A stretch of DNA of 64,000 nt from Chloroflexota bacterium (lineage in GTDB: Bacteria; Chloroflexota; Anaerolineae; Anaerolineales; Villigracilaceae). Positions 43,696 to 51,655 of this stretch are shown in pieces. The notes under the pieces were generated by a model. That model ran no database searches. It saw only the letters and a program-made list of their open reading frames with translations, and was not told the DNA's origin. Location: positions 124,001 through 188,000 of the forward strand of contig QMIW01000001.1 in NCBI GenBank assembly GCA_024434165.1, given 5' to 3'. Made by a program: the position numbers and the translations under genes. Each line of letters opens with the position of its first letter. The first letter of the stretch is position 1.

Positions 43696-44724
43696 ATGAA
43701 AAAAATTCTACTGCTCACTGTTTACTGCTTACTGCTCTCCGCCTGCGCTTCCAAAGGACCCGCCACCCTCACCGTCATGACCCACGACTCCTTCGCCATC
43801 TCCGAGGATGTCATCACCGCTTTTGAGACCGCCAACAACGCCGATGTCGTCTTCCTCGCCAGCGGTGACACAGGCACCATGCTTAACAAAGCCATCCTCG
43901 CCAAAGACGCCCCGCTGGCGGACGTGCTGTTCGGCGTGGATAACACCTTCCTCTCCCGCGCCCTCGAAGCGGATATTTTCGAGCCTTATCAATCGCCCGC
44001 GCTGAGCGACGTGCCTGCCGAATTCGTGCTCGACCCATCCTTCCGCGCCCTGCCCGTGGACTATGGCGATGTGTGCATCAACTACGATAAAAAATATTTT
44101 AAAGAGAACAATCTGCCTGTGCCGCAGTCCTTCGAGGATTTGGCGAAACCCGAATACAAAGGCTTGCTCGTGGTGGAGCATCCTGCCACGTCATCGCCGG
44201 GTTTGGCGTTCATGCTTGCCACCCGTGCCCATTTCGGTGACGACTTCCTCGATTATTGGCAGAGCCTCAAAGACAATGGGGTGGTGGTAGTCGATAGCTG
44301 GGAGACGGCTTACTACACCAACTTCTCCGCCTCCTCCGGGCAGGGACCGCAGCCGATGGTCGTCTCGTACGCCTCCAGCCCTGCCGCGGAAGTGTTCTTC
44401 GCCTCCGAGCCGCTGAGCGAGTCCCCGACCGCATCGATCGTCGCTTCGGGCATGTGCTTCCGTCAGATCGAATTCGTCGGCATCCTCAAGAACGGACAGA
44501 ACCGCGACCTCGCCGAAAAATTTATAGACTTCATGCTCGGCAAGCAATTCCAGGAAGATATGCCGCTCAATATGTTCGTCTACCCCGTGAACCAGTCTGC
44601 GCAACTGCCGGAGGTATTCACGCAATACGCTCAAGTCGCTGAACAGCCTGCGAATATTTCCTACGATGATATTGCCGCCAACCGCGACGCCTGGATCGAG
44701 GCGTGGTCTGAGGTGATGAAGTAG
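43696..44724 (+). CDS. thiB: Thiamine ABC transporter substrate-binding protein
   Basis: 342 residues. Lipoprotein signal with LLLSAC lipobox; then a type-2 periplasmic binding fold with TVMTHDSFAISEDV, DTGTMLNKAILAKDAPLADVLFGVDN, VPVDYGDVCINYD-like, typical of ThiB/TbpA. It captures thiamine and its phosphates for ThiPQ. The signal peptide is itself encoded by a heptamer array (43710-43744). TA genes on the opposite strand now separate it from thiP. Confidence 0.95.
   Translation: MKKILLLTVYCLLLSACASKGPATLTVMTHDSFAISEDVITAFETANNADVVFLASGDTGTMLNKAILAKDAPLADVLFGVDNTFLSRALEADIFEPYQSPALSDVPAEFVLDPSFRALPVDYGDVCINYDKKYFKENNLPVPQSFEDLAKPEYKGLLVVEHPATSSPGLAFMLATRAHFGDDFLDYWQSLKDNGVVVVDSWETAYYTNFSASSGQGPQPMVVSYASSPAAEVFFASEPLSESPTASIVASGMCFRQIEFVGILKNGQNRDLAEKFIDFMLGKQFQEDMPLNMFVYPVNQSAQLPEVFTQYAQVAEQPANISYDDIAANRDAWIEAWSEVMK
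43710..43744 (+). repeat. Heptamer array in thiB signal peptide
   Basis: ACTGCTC, ACTGTTT, ACTGCTT, ACTGCTC, TCCGCCT. Encodes the hydrophobic core up to the lipobox. Confidence 0.75.
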
Positions 44725-44727
44725 GTC

Positions 44728-45024
44728 TTACTTTGTCGGCTTTACAACGTCCCAAACAATCTCCGGGTATCGTGCCGCCACTTGCAGTAATACACGGGCG
44801 GGGCCCTGCGGGGTACGCCTGCCTTGTTCCCAATTTCGCAGAGTTGCCGTGCTGATGCCAAGTAGTGAGGCAAAATCTTGCTGGGAGAGTTTATAGCCTG
44901 CGCGGATACGCTTGATATTTGGCGCAGTGATCTTGAAGGCACGAGAAGGTTTCTTTTCTCCGCGTAATATCGCCCCGCCTTCGCGAACGCTTTCCAAAAG
45001 GTCGTTGAACAATTCTTCTTTCAT
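44728..45024 (-). CDS. XRE-family antitoxin (HigA-like)
   Basis: 98 residues. Helix-turn-helix at about 40-92: IKRIRAGYKLSQQDFASLLGISTATLRNWEQGRRTPQGPA. It should bind and neutralise the adjacent toxin and repress its own operon. Its ATG overlaps the toxin stop by 4 bp; AGAGGA is upstream. Order toxin-antitoxin fits HigBA-type modules. Its 3' end is 3 bp from the end of thiB, so the module sits tightly inside the thiamine operon on the opposite strand. Confidence 0.92.
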   Translation of the reverse strand: MKEELFNDLLESVREGGAILRGEKKPSRAFKITAPNIKRIRAGYKLSQQDFASLLGISTATLRNWEQGRRTPQGPARVLLQVAARYPEIVWDVVKPTK

Positions 45025-45338
45025 CGAAATTCCTCTTTCACGATCTTCCGCAGGATTTTTAATTGTTCCTGGGTCATATCGTCTTTGACATTTTTCGGGT
45101 AAATCAGGAGCATCAAAATACGTTCCTGTTTTACCGCCCAATAATAGATCACACGCACCCCGCCGCGTTTTCCACGCCCGGTCATCCCCCAGCGCATTTT
45201 CCGCAAACCTCCGCTGGAGGGAATGATCACTCCTGCATCGGGTCGGTTGGCGAGCACGGATTGCAACAGGCGGTACTCTTCATCGCTCAAGAGCAGTAAA
45301 ACCTGGCGGGTAAAGATGTGTGTTTCAACAATGATCAT
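45021..45338 (-). CDS. RelE/HigB-like toxin
   Basis: 105 residues. RelE-fold hallmarks: SDEEYRLLQSVLANRPDAGVIIPSSGGLRKMRWGMTGRGKRGGVRVIYYW and MLLIYPKNVKDDMTQEQLKILRKIV. Such toxins cleave mRNA in the ribosome. First gene of the TA pair; divergent from thiP by 47 bp. Intact by length. Confidence 0.92.
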   Translation of the reverse strand: MIIVETHIFTRQVLLLLSDEEYRLLQSVLANRPDAGVIIPSSGGLRKMRWGMTGRGKRGGVRVIYYWAVKQERILMLLIYPKNVKDDMTQEQLKILRKIVKEEFR

Positions 45339-45385
45339 TTTAGATATTATACGCCAATGGCGTAGTAATTGGAAGAGCAGTAATA

Positions 45386-47083
45386 ATGACTATAGTAAAA
45401 AAAGACTTCACCGTATCAACAACTCGCCTTTTACTTTGGGTGCCTGTTGTCTTGTTTCTTCTTTCCTTTTTCTTCTTCCCCCTCTTCAAAATACTCGCCC
45501 TCACATTCAATCTCGAAACCTTTACTAACCTAAACAACTTACGCATTACGTATCACGCATTACTCTTCACTTTCTATCAAGCCGCACTTTCCACCCTCCT
45601 CACCTTCGCCCTCGGACTTCCCGCTGCCATCCTCTTTGCAAAATTCAACTTCCGCGGCAAATCCCTCCTTCGCGCCTTAACCGCCGTCCCCTTCATGCTG
45701 CCCACCGTCGTCGTCGCCGCCGCCTTCAACTCATTATTCAGTCAGCGCGGCTTTTTCCCTCTTCTTTCTTCTTTCCTCTGCCCCACTGATAACTGCTCAC
45801 TGCTCACTGCCTCACTGCCTCCTCCTTCCCCCTTCCTCCTTATCCTCATCGCCCACACCTTCTACAACACCACCATCGTCATCCGCATCGTCGGTAACGC
45901 CATCTCACGGCTCGACCCTAAACTCGAAGCCTCCGCCCGAGTTCTCGGTGCAGACACATTCCACGTCTGGAAAAATATAATCCTCCCAATTCTCCGCCCT
46001 TCCATTTTTGCCGCCGCTCTGCTCGTCTTCATGTTTGACTTCACCAGTTTCGGCGTCATCCTCCTGCTGGGCGGATCGAACTTCGCCACCCTCGAAGTGG
46101 AAATCTACATCCGCGCCCTGCAACTTCCCAACCTCAACCTCGCCGCGCTCTTATCCGTCATCCAACTCATCTTCACCCTCATTTTTTCCATTCTCTACTC
46201 GCGAACCATCAACCAAGTGAGCACTCAAACCGCCCCACGCTTTTCTACAGCAAGACCTCCTAAAACTTTCCGAGAAAAAATCTTCGTCATCACTGTTTAC
46301 TGGTTACTGCTCACTTTTTTTCTACTGCCCTTGCTCTCCCTCCCCATCCGCTCCCTCACCCGCCTCGAAGCCGACCGCGGACAACGTGCCGAAGTCCAAT
46401 ACGGCTTCACCACCGACTACTACCAAGAACTCTTCATCAACCGCCAAGGCTCGTTATTCTACGTCCCGCCGGTGCAAGCCGCCCTCAACTCATTGGGCTT
46501 TGCAGGCATCACCGTCATCCTTTCGCTGGCGCTTGGCTATCCCGCCGCATACGCTCTTGCCAAACCGACTCGTCTCGAAAGATTCCTCGACCCCTTCCTC
46601 ATGCTTCCGCTCGGTGCCTCCGCTGTGATGATGGGACTTGGCTTCATCCTCTCCTTTGGGCGACTCATCGCGTCACCGTTTTTCATTCCCATCGCACACA
46701 CACTCATTGCCTTGCCCTTTGTCATTCGAACCCTGCAACCCGCGCTCGCATCCATCCCAGAGCGATTACGCCAAGCCGCATCCACTCTCGGCGCATCGCC
46801 CCTGCGCGTTTGGCAAACCGTAGACTTTCCCATCCTCTCACGCGCCACACTCAGCGCCGCTACCTTCGCCTTCACCGTCTCACTCGGCGAATTCGGCGCC
46901 ACTCTGCTCATCACCCGCCCCGAATATCCCACCATCCCCATCGCCATCTCGCGCTTCCTCTCGCAGCCCGGCGGTCTCAACTACGGTCAAGCCATGGCAA
47001 TGGCAACCGTCCTCATGCTGCTGACCACGCTCAGCATTTTGCTCATCGAAAAATTGCGTTTCAACAACGCTGGAGAATTCTAA
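45386..47083 (+). CDS. thiP: Thiamine ABC transporter permease (fused halves)
   Basis: 565 residues, about twelve membrane helices, two permease halves each with an EAA loop (EASARVLGADTFHVWKNIILP and RQAASTLGASPLRVWQTVDFP). Transports thiamine captured by ThiB with ThiQ energy. Three heptamer arrays (45536, 45785, 46289) insert extra codons in loops. GGAAGAG before the ATG; thiQ begins within its stop codon (TAATG). Confidence 0.94.
   Translation: MTIVKKDFTVSTTRLLLWVPVVLFLLSFFFFPLFKILALTFNLETFTNLNNLRITYHALLFTFYQAALSTLLTFALGLPAAILFAKFNFRGKSLLRALTAVPFMLPTVVVAAAFNSLFSQRGFFPLLSSFLCPTDNCSLLTASLPPPSPFLLILIAHTFYNTTIVIRIVGNAISRLDPKLEASARVLGADTFHVWKNIILPILRPSIFAAALLVFMFDFTSFGVILLLGGSNFATLEVEIYIRALQLPNLNLAALLSVIQLIFTLIFSILYSRTINQVSTQTAPRFSTARPPKTFREKIFVITVYWLLLTFFLLPLLSLPIRSLTRLEADRGQRAEVQYGFTTDYYQELFINRQGSLFYVPPVQAALNSLGFAGITVILSLALGYPAAYALAKPTRLERFLDPFLMLPLGASAVMMGLGFILSFGRLIASPFFIPIAHTLIALPFVIRTLQPALASIPERLRQAASTLGASPLRVWQTVDFPILSRATLSAATFAFTVSLGEFGATLLITRPEYPTIPIAISRFLSQPGGLNYGQAMAMATVLMLLTTLSILLIEKLRFNNAGEF
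45536..45570 (+). repeat. Heptamer array inside thiP, first
   Basis: AACTTAC, GCATTAC, GTATCAC, GCATTAC, TCTTCAC. Confidence 0.8.
45785..45819 (+). repeat. Heptamer array inside thiP, second
   Basis: ACTGATA, ACTGCTC, ACTGCTC, ACTGCCT, CACTGCC. Translated in a periplasmic or cytoplasmic loop, adding a Ser/Leu/Pro-rich run. Confidence 0.82.
46289..46316 (+). repeat. Heptamer array inside thiP, third
   Basis: ATCACTG, TTTACTG, GTTACTG, CTCACTT. Adds codons at the start of the second half of the permease. Confidence 0.75.
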
Positions 47084-48168
47084 TGCTTGAACTTCGCAAC
47101 GTCGTCAAATCCTACGAGGGCAAGCCGCTGCTCACTGATATCTCCTTCACCGTCGCAGAGGGCGAAACCATCTGTCTGCTTGGCGCATCGGGCAGCGGCA
47201 AAAGCACTATTTTGAGGATGATCGCTGGATTGGATTTTCCTGAACGTGGAGCGATTCTGCTAAACGACCTTGACCTCGCCGGTACACCGCCTCACCTCCG
47301 CGACTTTGGCTTGGTCTTCCAAGACTATGGGCTTTTCCCTCACCTGAACGTTTTTGACAATGTCGCTTTCGGGTTGAGGATGAAGAATATGGAGTCAAGG
47401 AGCTTGCTCCTTGACAAACGGCAGCAAGCTGCCGCACTCCACAAACGTGTTGCCGAACTTCTAGAACAAGTCAATTTGAAGGGCTTTGACTCTCGCAAAG
47501 TGACCGACCTTTCCGGCGGCGAGCAGCAGCGCGTGGCTCTTGCGCGTGCGCTTGCACCGAGTCCGCGCCTGCTGATGTTCGATGAACCCCTCGGCGCATT
47601 GGACAGGTCACTGAAGGAAGACCTGCTCAACGAAATCCGCGACATTTTGCATAAGACAAAAATCCCCGCCATCTACGTCACCCACGACCAGGAAGAAGCC
47701 TTCACCATCGCAGACCGCATTTTAGTCTTGCATGATGGGGTCATCATCCACGATGCTACTCCGCAGGAAATTTGGCGCGAGCCCAAGTCCGCTGCGGTGG
47801 CGAAGCTGCTGGGAATTGGAAATGTCATTGATGGAGAAGTCGTTGCTGAAAACAAAATCAAAACGGCGTTTGGCACTTTTACTTTAAACTGCGTAAAAAA
47901 TATTGGAGAAAAAATTCAATTATTAATCCAACAGTCCCCCTCTCCCTCTGGGAGAGGGGCTAGGGGTGAGGGCAAGCCCCCCTCTCCATTAGGAGAGGGG
48001 CGGGGGGGAGAGGTCATAAACGAGATTCAACTCACAGTGGAAGATGTGCTTTTTAAGCAGGATCAGTTCCAAATCAAAGGGAGAGGCGGGCTTGTCATCC
48101 ACATGAAAAACGCGCCCCGCATCGGGGATGTCATCACCGTGCAGGTTCAGGTAAAATGCCTGTCATGA
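47083..48168 (+). CDS. thiQ: Thiamine ABC transporter ATPase
   Basis: 361 residues. Walker A LLGASGSGKST, Q-loop VFQDYG, signature LSGGEQQRVALARAL, Walker B LLMFDEPLGALD, and H-loop VTHDQEEA; C-terminal TOBE-like domain. Closest to the ThiQ/PotA import class and placed after thiP. Two palindromic elements are inserted in frame: 47390-47441 in the helical region before the signature, and 47937-48014 in the C-terminal domain. Both keep the frame, so the gene can still work. Confidence 0.93.
   Translation: MLELRNVVKSYEGKPLLTDISFTVAEGETICLLGASGSGKSTILRMIAGLDFPERGAILLNDLDLAGTPPHLRDFGLVFQDYGLFPHLNVFDNVAFGLRMKNMESRSLLLDKRQQAAALHKRVAELLEQVNLKGFDSRKVTDLSGGEQQRVALARALAPSPRLLMFDEPLGALDRSLKEDLLNEIRDILHKTKIPAIYVTHDQEEAFTIADRILVLHDGVIIHDATPQEIWREPKSAAVAKLLGIGNVIDGEVVAENKIKTAFGTFTLNCVKNIGEKIQLLIQQSPSPSGRGARGEGKPPSPLGEGRGGEVINEIQLTVEDVLFKQDQFQIKGRGGLVIHMKNAPRIGDVITVQVQVKCLS
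47390..47441 (+). repeat. Two-hairpin palindromic element inside thiQ
   Basis: GTCAAGGAGC/GCTCCTTGAC (47394-47415) and CGGCAGC/GCTGCCG (47419-47434) hairpins enclosed by GGAGT/ACTCC: a three-stem element of about 52 bp, translated in frame. Confidence 0.82.
47937..48014 (+). repeat. CCCTCTCC palindromic element inside thiQ
   Basis: Two hairpins, CCCCTCTCCC/GGGAGAGGGG (47937-47959) and CCCCTCTCC/GGAGAGGGG (47979-48000), translated as a Pro/Gly/Ser-rich insert of about 27 residues. Related to the insert at 2937. Confidence 0.82.
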
Positions 48169-48614
48169 AAATCCTGAAAAAGAATCTCGCCGATGAAGTG
48201 ACCTGGCAATACGACAGCGCAGTGCTGCGCCGCGATGAAAACTCGATCACCGTCGAAGCCTTCTTTAATCGAGATGATATGCCTTTTCAAGAAATTGTTT
48301 TGAAACGTAATGACCGTTTTGTGGAAACCTTTTACAGCGACAAGTGGTACAACATCTTCGAGATTTATGATCGCGATGATGGCAGGTTGAAAGGCTGGTA
48401 TTGCAACATTACCAAGCCCGCCGTTATTGAAGATGGCTCTGTCTCATATGTTGACCTTGCTCTCGACCTGTGGGTTTCCGCCGATGGCACGCGCAAAGTT
48501 TTGGATGAAGACGAGTTGGAGGAATTGGGATTGGATGAAGGATTGAAGCAACAAGCCTTTGCGGGCTTGCGTGAACTCGAACTTTATTTTGAATCAAAAA
48601 ATCCTCCGCTGTGA
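48156..48614 (+). CDS. DUF402 protein
   Basis: 152 residues from 48156, or 149 from the ATG at 48165, which overlaps the thiQ stop as ATGA and is perhaps the true start. DUF402 fold: ITVEAFFNRDDMPFQEIVLKRNDRFVETFYSDKWYNIFEIYDRDDGRLKGWYCNIT, with Asp/Tyr/Lys residues of the phosphate-binding site known in FomD-like nucleotide hydrolases. Likely a nucleotide phosphohydrolase; substrate unknown. Overlap couples it to the thiamine operon. Confidence 0.88.
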   Translation: MPVMKILKKNLADEVTWQYDSAVLRRDENSITVEAFFNRDDMPFQEIVLKRNDRFVETFYSDKWYNIFEIYDRDDGRLKGWYCNITKPAVIEDGSVSYVDLALDLWVSADGTRKVLDEDELEELGLDEGLKQQAFAGLRELELYFESKNPPL

Positions 48615-48629
48615 ACGGAGGATTTTTTG
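48596..48629 (+). terminator. Terminator ending the thiamine operon
   Basis: AAAAATCCTCCG / CGGAGGATTTTTT; overlaps the last codons of the DUF402 gene. Confidence 0.92.
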
Positions 48630-48642
48630 TGCCTTCTAAAAA

Positions 48643-48801
48643 TTACAAGCCAAGCGATTGGACGATGGTATCGCCGAAGAACCAGCCGCCGAGGACGAGG
48701 GAACAGCAGCAGCACAACAGTACGACAACCACGATGCCGATGATGAGACCTTGATTGCTTTTCTTGGGTTGTTCTTCGGGGGTGACAGGCATTTCAGACA
48801 T
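48643..48801 (-). CDS. Small single-TM protein with CCCC motif
   Basis: 52 residues, not an obvious ORF by length. Begins MSEMPVTPEEQPKKSNQG, then a membrane helix (19-38) with four consecutive Cys at 30-33 and ends GWFFGDTIVQSLGL. AAAAGGAG lies eight to ten bases upstream of the ATG, strongly supporting translation. The four membrane Cys could bind metal, be acylated or form disulfides. Function unknown. Upstream of it on the same strand lies the DUF4126 gene. Confidence 0.8.
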   Translation of the reverse strand: MSEMPVTPEEQPKKSNQGLIIGIVVVVLLCCCCSLVLGGWFFGDTIVQSLGL

Positions 48802-48858
48802 AATTTCTTCTCCTTTTATGAAAATGAAATGGCGCGATTTTTTGCATTATAAACGAAA

Positions 48859-49431
48859 TCAGGCGGTTTGCGATTTCTGATTTCGGCGCATCCACCACCA
48901 GACGATGAAGGCGAAAACCACAACGAGGAGGGTGCCCATGACGATGGGGATCATGACCGCCAGCACGGACGAAATGAAGGCGACAATGTCTTCGGCAATC
49001 GAAACAGGGATGTTGCCCGCGCCGCCTGTGGTGGCGGTGACGGCGGGACGCACCGCCGCGGCTTTGACCGTGTGCACGCTGCCCGCCACGAGCAGACCGC
49101 ATGCGAGCGCCAGCACGGGGTTGATGTCGGTGATGACGTTGGCGCTGGCGGCGAAAGCGATTGCTCCCGCTGCCGGGCGGACGACGGTCTGGATCACGTC
49201 GTTGATGTGGTTGACGGCGGGGACTTTATCCGCGACCATTTCGATGATGACAAGGATGCCGAGCAGGATCAGTATCCACGGGTTGGCGAGCAGGTCGAAG
49301 GGTTGGGCGAGGGTGAGCGTGTTTGGGAAGTAGTGTGCGATGACGCCGATCACCAGCAGGGGGATGTAAGCGTTGAGTCCGGCGCTGGCGGAAAGCCCGA
49401 ATGCGGAAAAGATTCCAAGCAAGAGTTCCAT
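48859..49431 (-). CDS. DUF4126 membrane protein
   Basis: 190 residues, five to six hydrophobic segments, starting LLLGIFSAFGLSASAGLNAYIPLL; NHINDVIQTVVRPAAGAIAFAA matches the family. Function unknown. AAAGGAGAAAG precedes the ATG. A 69-bp spacer with a repeat fragment (GGCGTCTCGACGCC) separates it from the DUF2085 gene. Confidence 0.88.
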   Translation of the reverse strand: MELLLGIFSAFGLSASAGLNAYIPLLVIGVIAHYFPNTLTLAQPFDLLANPWILILLGILVIIEMVADKVPAVNHINDVIQTVVRPAAGAIAFAASANVITDINPVLALACGLLVAGSVHTVKAAAVRPAVTATTGGAGNIPVSIAEDIVAFISSVLAVMIPIVMGTLLVVVFAFIVWWWMRRNQKSQTA

Positions 49432-49499
49432 TTCTTTCTCCTTTATTTCTTATGTCATTGCGAGGAGCGGCGTCTCGACGCCACACAACGACATGGATG

Positions 49500-50339
49500 C
49501 TAACCGGATACGCCGGGGAATCCGCTCCACGTGCCGGTGAATTGCAGCCGGAGCAGGTCAATCGTCAGGACGAGGAGCAGCGCCAGGGTCAAGCCGGAGG
49601 CGAGCGCCAGCCGGAGTTGACGCGGGTGTTCGAAGGTGTTGTCCTGCTTCATCATGATAATCCATAAAATTCCGAAGACCGAGACCAGCAGGGAGAGCGT
49701 TCCAAGCGCGCTGATGTAGGCAATCGGATACAGGACGAGAGGACTGTCGGTCAGGATAAGCAGGTTGATGGCGAGGATTATCACAGTCAGAATGCCAAGC
49801 TGCCTCCATTCCAATGCGGGACGGTTATCGAGGCTGCGCCAGAGCGTCTGGTTAATGATGGGGAACAGGATGGCGGCGAGCGCGATGCCCATGCCGGAAC
49901 CGGTGAACAGGCGCAGGGTGTTGTTGGGGATGTAAAGGTTGGGGATCTGCTCCAGCCCGCCGGACGTTTGTTTGAGGAGGTACACGTAGGAATTGACCCC
50001 GTCAATGCCGAAAGCAAGGAGGAAGAGGACGAGTACCGCCAGGATTCCGCGCGAGGGAAGTTTACTGCGCCTGCCGCTCACAACGGCTTGAAAGACCAGT
50101 GCAATGCCAGCGGCGTAGAATTCGCCGGTACAGCGCGCGCACAATGGAAGTTGGCGGTCGTTGATTTGGAAGGAGCGCGCGTCTATGCGGTGACAGACGG
50201 CGTAGCCGATGGCGTCCAGTTTGCCGAGCGCGCCTTCGGGCGCGATCACGAACCAGGCAATGACAGCCGCCAGCGCGGCAATGGGAACGATCCAACTGGC
50301 GATGGTTTCGAACTTCGAAGGTTGTGTGTTTGTTTGCAT
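49500..50339 (-). CDS. DUF2085 membrane protein
   Basis: 279 residues, seven membrane helices. The family signature GYAVCHRIDARSF and LPLCARCTGEFYAAG (conserved Cys/His cluster, maybe a metal site) is intact. Function unknown. Leaderless: TATAAT ends 7 bp before the ATG. Confidence 0.9.
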   Translation of the reverse strand: MQTNTQPSKFETIASWIVPIAALAAVIAWFVIAPEGALGKLDAIGYAVCHRIDARSFQINDRQLPLCARCTGEFYAAGIALVFQAVVSGRRSKLPSRGILAVLVLFLLAFGIDGVNSYVYLLKQTSGGLEQIPNLYIPNNTLRLFTGSGMGIALAAILFPIINQTLWRSLDNRPALEWRQLGILTVIILAINLLILTDSPLVLYPIAYISALGTLSLLVSVFGILWIIMMKQDNTFEHPRQLRLALASGLTLALLLVLTIDLLRLQFTGTWSGFPGVSG

Positions 50340-50346
50340 CGCTTAC

Positions 50347-50352
50347 ATTATA
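50347..50352 (-). promoter_or_regulatory. -10 box of leaderless DUF2085 gene
   Basis: TATAAT on the minus strand, 7 bp before the ATG at 50339. Confidence 0.72.
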
Positions 50353-50452
50353 CCCAGTGCGAGGGGGGCGATGAGGGATGAAAACGAATTGCAAGAAATG
50401 GAGGATTTGTGTAACAATAATAAGAAATGCACACAACGAAAAGAGGTGCCTG

Positions 50453-51535
50453 ATGAAGCGAATTGGAATCCTGACCGGCGGCGGCGACGCGCCGGGTTTG
50501 AACGCGGTCATCCGCGCGGCGGTGAAAACGGCGATCAATCAGTTCGGCTGCGAGGTGTTGGGAATCCGCAACGGCTACGACGGATTCCTGGAACCGGATG
50601 GCATCGTCCCGCTCGGCATGGAACAGGTGCGCGGGATTCTGCCGCGCGGCGGGACGATCCTCGGCGCGGCGAATCGCGGCAACCCGTATGCCCGCAAGGT
50701 GATTCGTAACGGGAAGGAAGTCACCATTGACGTTTCGGATGAGATCGTGCGCGGCATCCGGGAACAGAAACTGGATGCGCTGCTCGTTCTCGGCGGAGAT
50801 GGGACCCTGCACATTGCACACGAACTCGCCCGGAAAGGTGTGCCGGTCATCGGCGTGCCAAAGACGATTGACAACGACATCGGCGGGACGGAGATCACCT
50901 TCGGTTTCGACACCGCCCTGAACATTGCCACCGAAGCGCTCGACCGCCTGCACACCACAGCGGAGTCGCATCACCGCGCGATGGTCGTCGAGTTGATGGG
51001 ACGCGATGCGGGCTTCATCGCCTTGAATGCGGGCGTCTCCGGCGGCGCGGATGTGATTCTGATTCCCGAAATCCCGTTCAAGTTCGAGAGCGTGATGGCG
51101 AAGATCCGCGAGCGCGCCGAAAAGGGACGCAAGTTCAGCCTGCTGGCGGTTTCGGAGGGCGCGAAACCGCAAGGCGGGGCGCAGGTCTATTCCAGGAAAG
51201 GGGATGAAATCTATGTGCCGCGCCTCGGCGGGATCGGTCAGGTGGTGGCGGAGCATATCGAAGATCAGGGGTTCGAATCGCGCGTGACCGTGCTGGGGCA
51301 TGTCCAGCGCGGCGGAACCCCCACCGCCTTCGACCGCTGGCTTGCCACAAGGTACGGTGCGGCGGCGGTCCGTTTGGCGGCGCGCGGCGGCTTCGACCGC
51401 ATGGTCGCATTGCAAAGCGGCGAGATCACAGACATCACGCTGGCTGAAGCGGTTGCCAGACCCAAGCGGGTGAACCCAAACGGGGACGCAGTCATCACGG
51501 CGCGCAACATTGGCATTTCGTTTGGAGATGAATGA
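50453..51535 (+). CDS. pfkA: 6-phosphofructokinase
   Basis: 360 residues. ILTGGGDAPGLNAVIRA, GGDGT, PKTIDNDI, GRDAGFIAL and RVTVLGHVQRGGTPTAFDR are the PFK motifs. It phosphorylates fructose 6-phosphate in glycolysis. The donor is uncertain: Gly in GGDGT (E. coli position 104) points to ATP, Lys in PKTIDND (position 124) is the residue of PPi enzymes. Start at 50453 has AGAGGTG upstream; 75 bp of upstream frame is not coding-like. Single gene. Confidence 0.94.
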   Translation: MKRIGILTGGGDAPGLNAVIRAAVKTAINQFGCEVLGIRNGYDGFLEPDGIVPLGMEQVRGILPRGGTILGAANRGNPYARKVIRNGKEVTIDVSDEIVRGIREQKLDALLVLGGDGTLHIAHELARKGVPVIGVPKTIDNDIGGTEITFGFDTALNIATEALDRLHTTAESHHRAMVVELMGRDAGFIALNAGVSGGADVILIPEIPFKFESVMAKIRERAEKGRKFSLLAVSEGAKPQGGAQVYSRKGDEIYVPRLGGIGQVVAEHIEDQGFESRVTVLGHVQRGGTPTAFDRWLATRYGAAAVRLAARGGFDRMVALQSGEITDITLAEAVARPKRVNPNGDAVITARNIGISFGDE

Positions 51536-51655
51536 AGGGGTTAACTAACCCGTAGATAGTGACTTTTTTCACTTACGCACGCCCACTGAACGTGCTATGG
51601 TGTCTGCTGTTCCCAGAATCCGGTATTTCCAACACCAAGAAAGGATTGAACAGCA

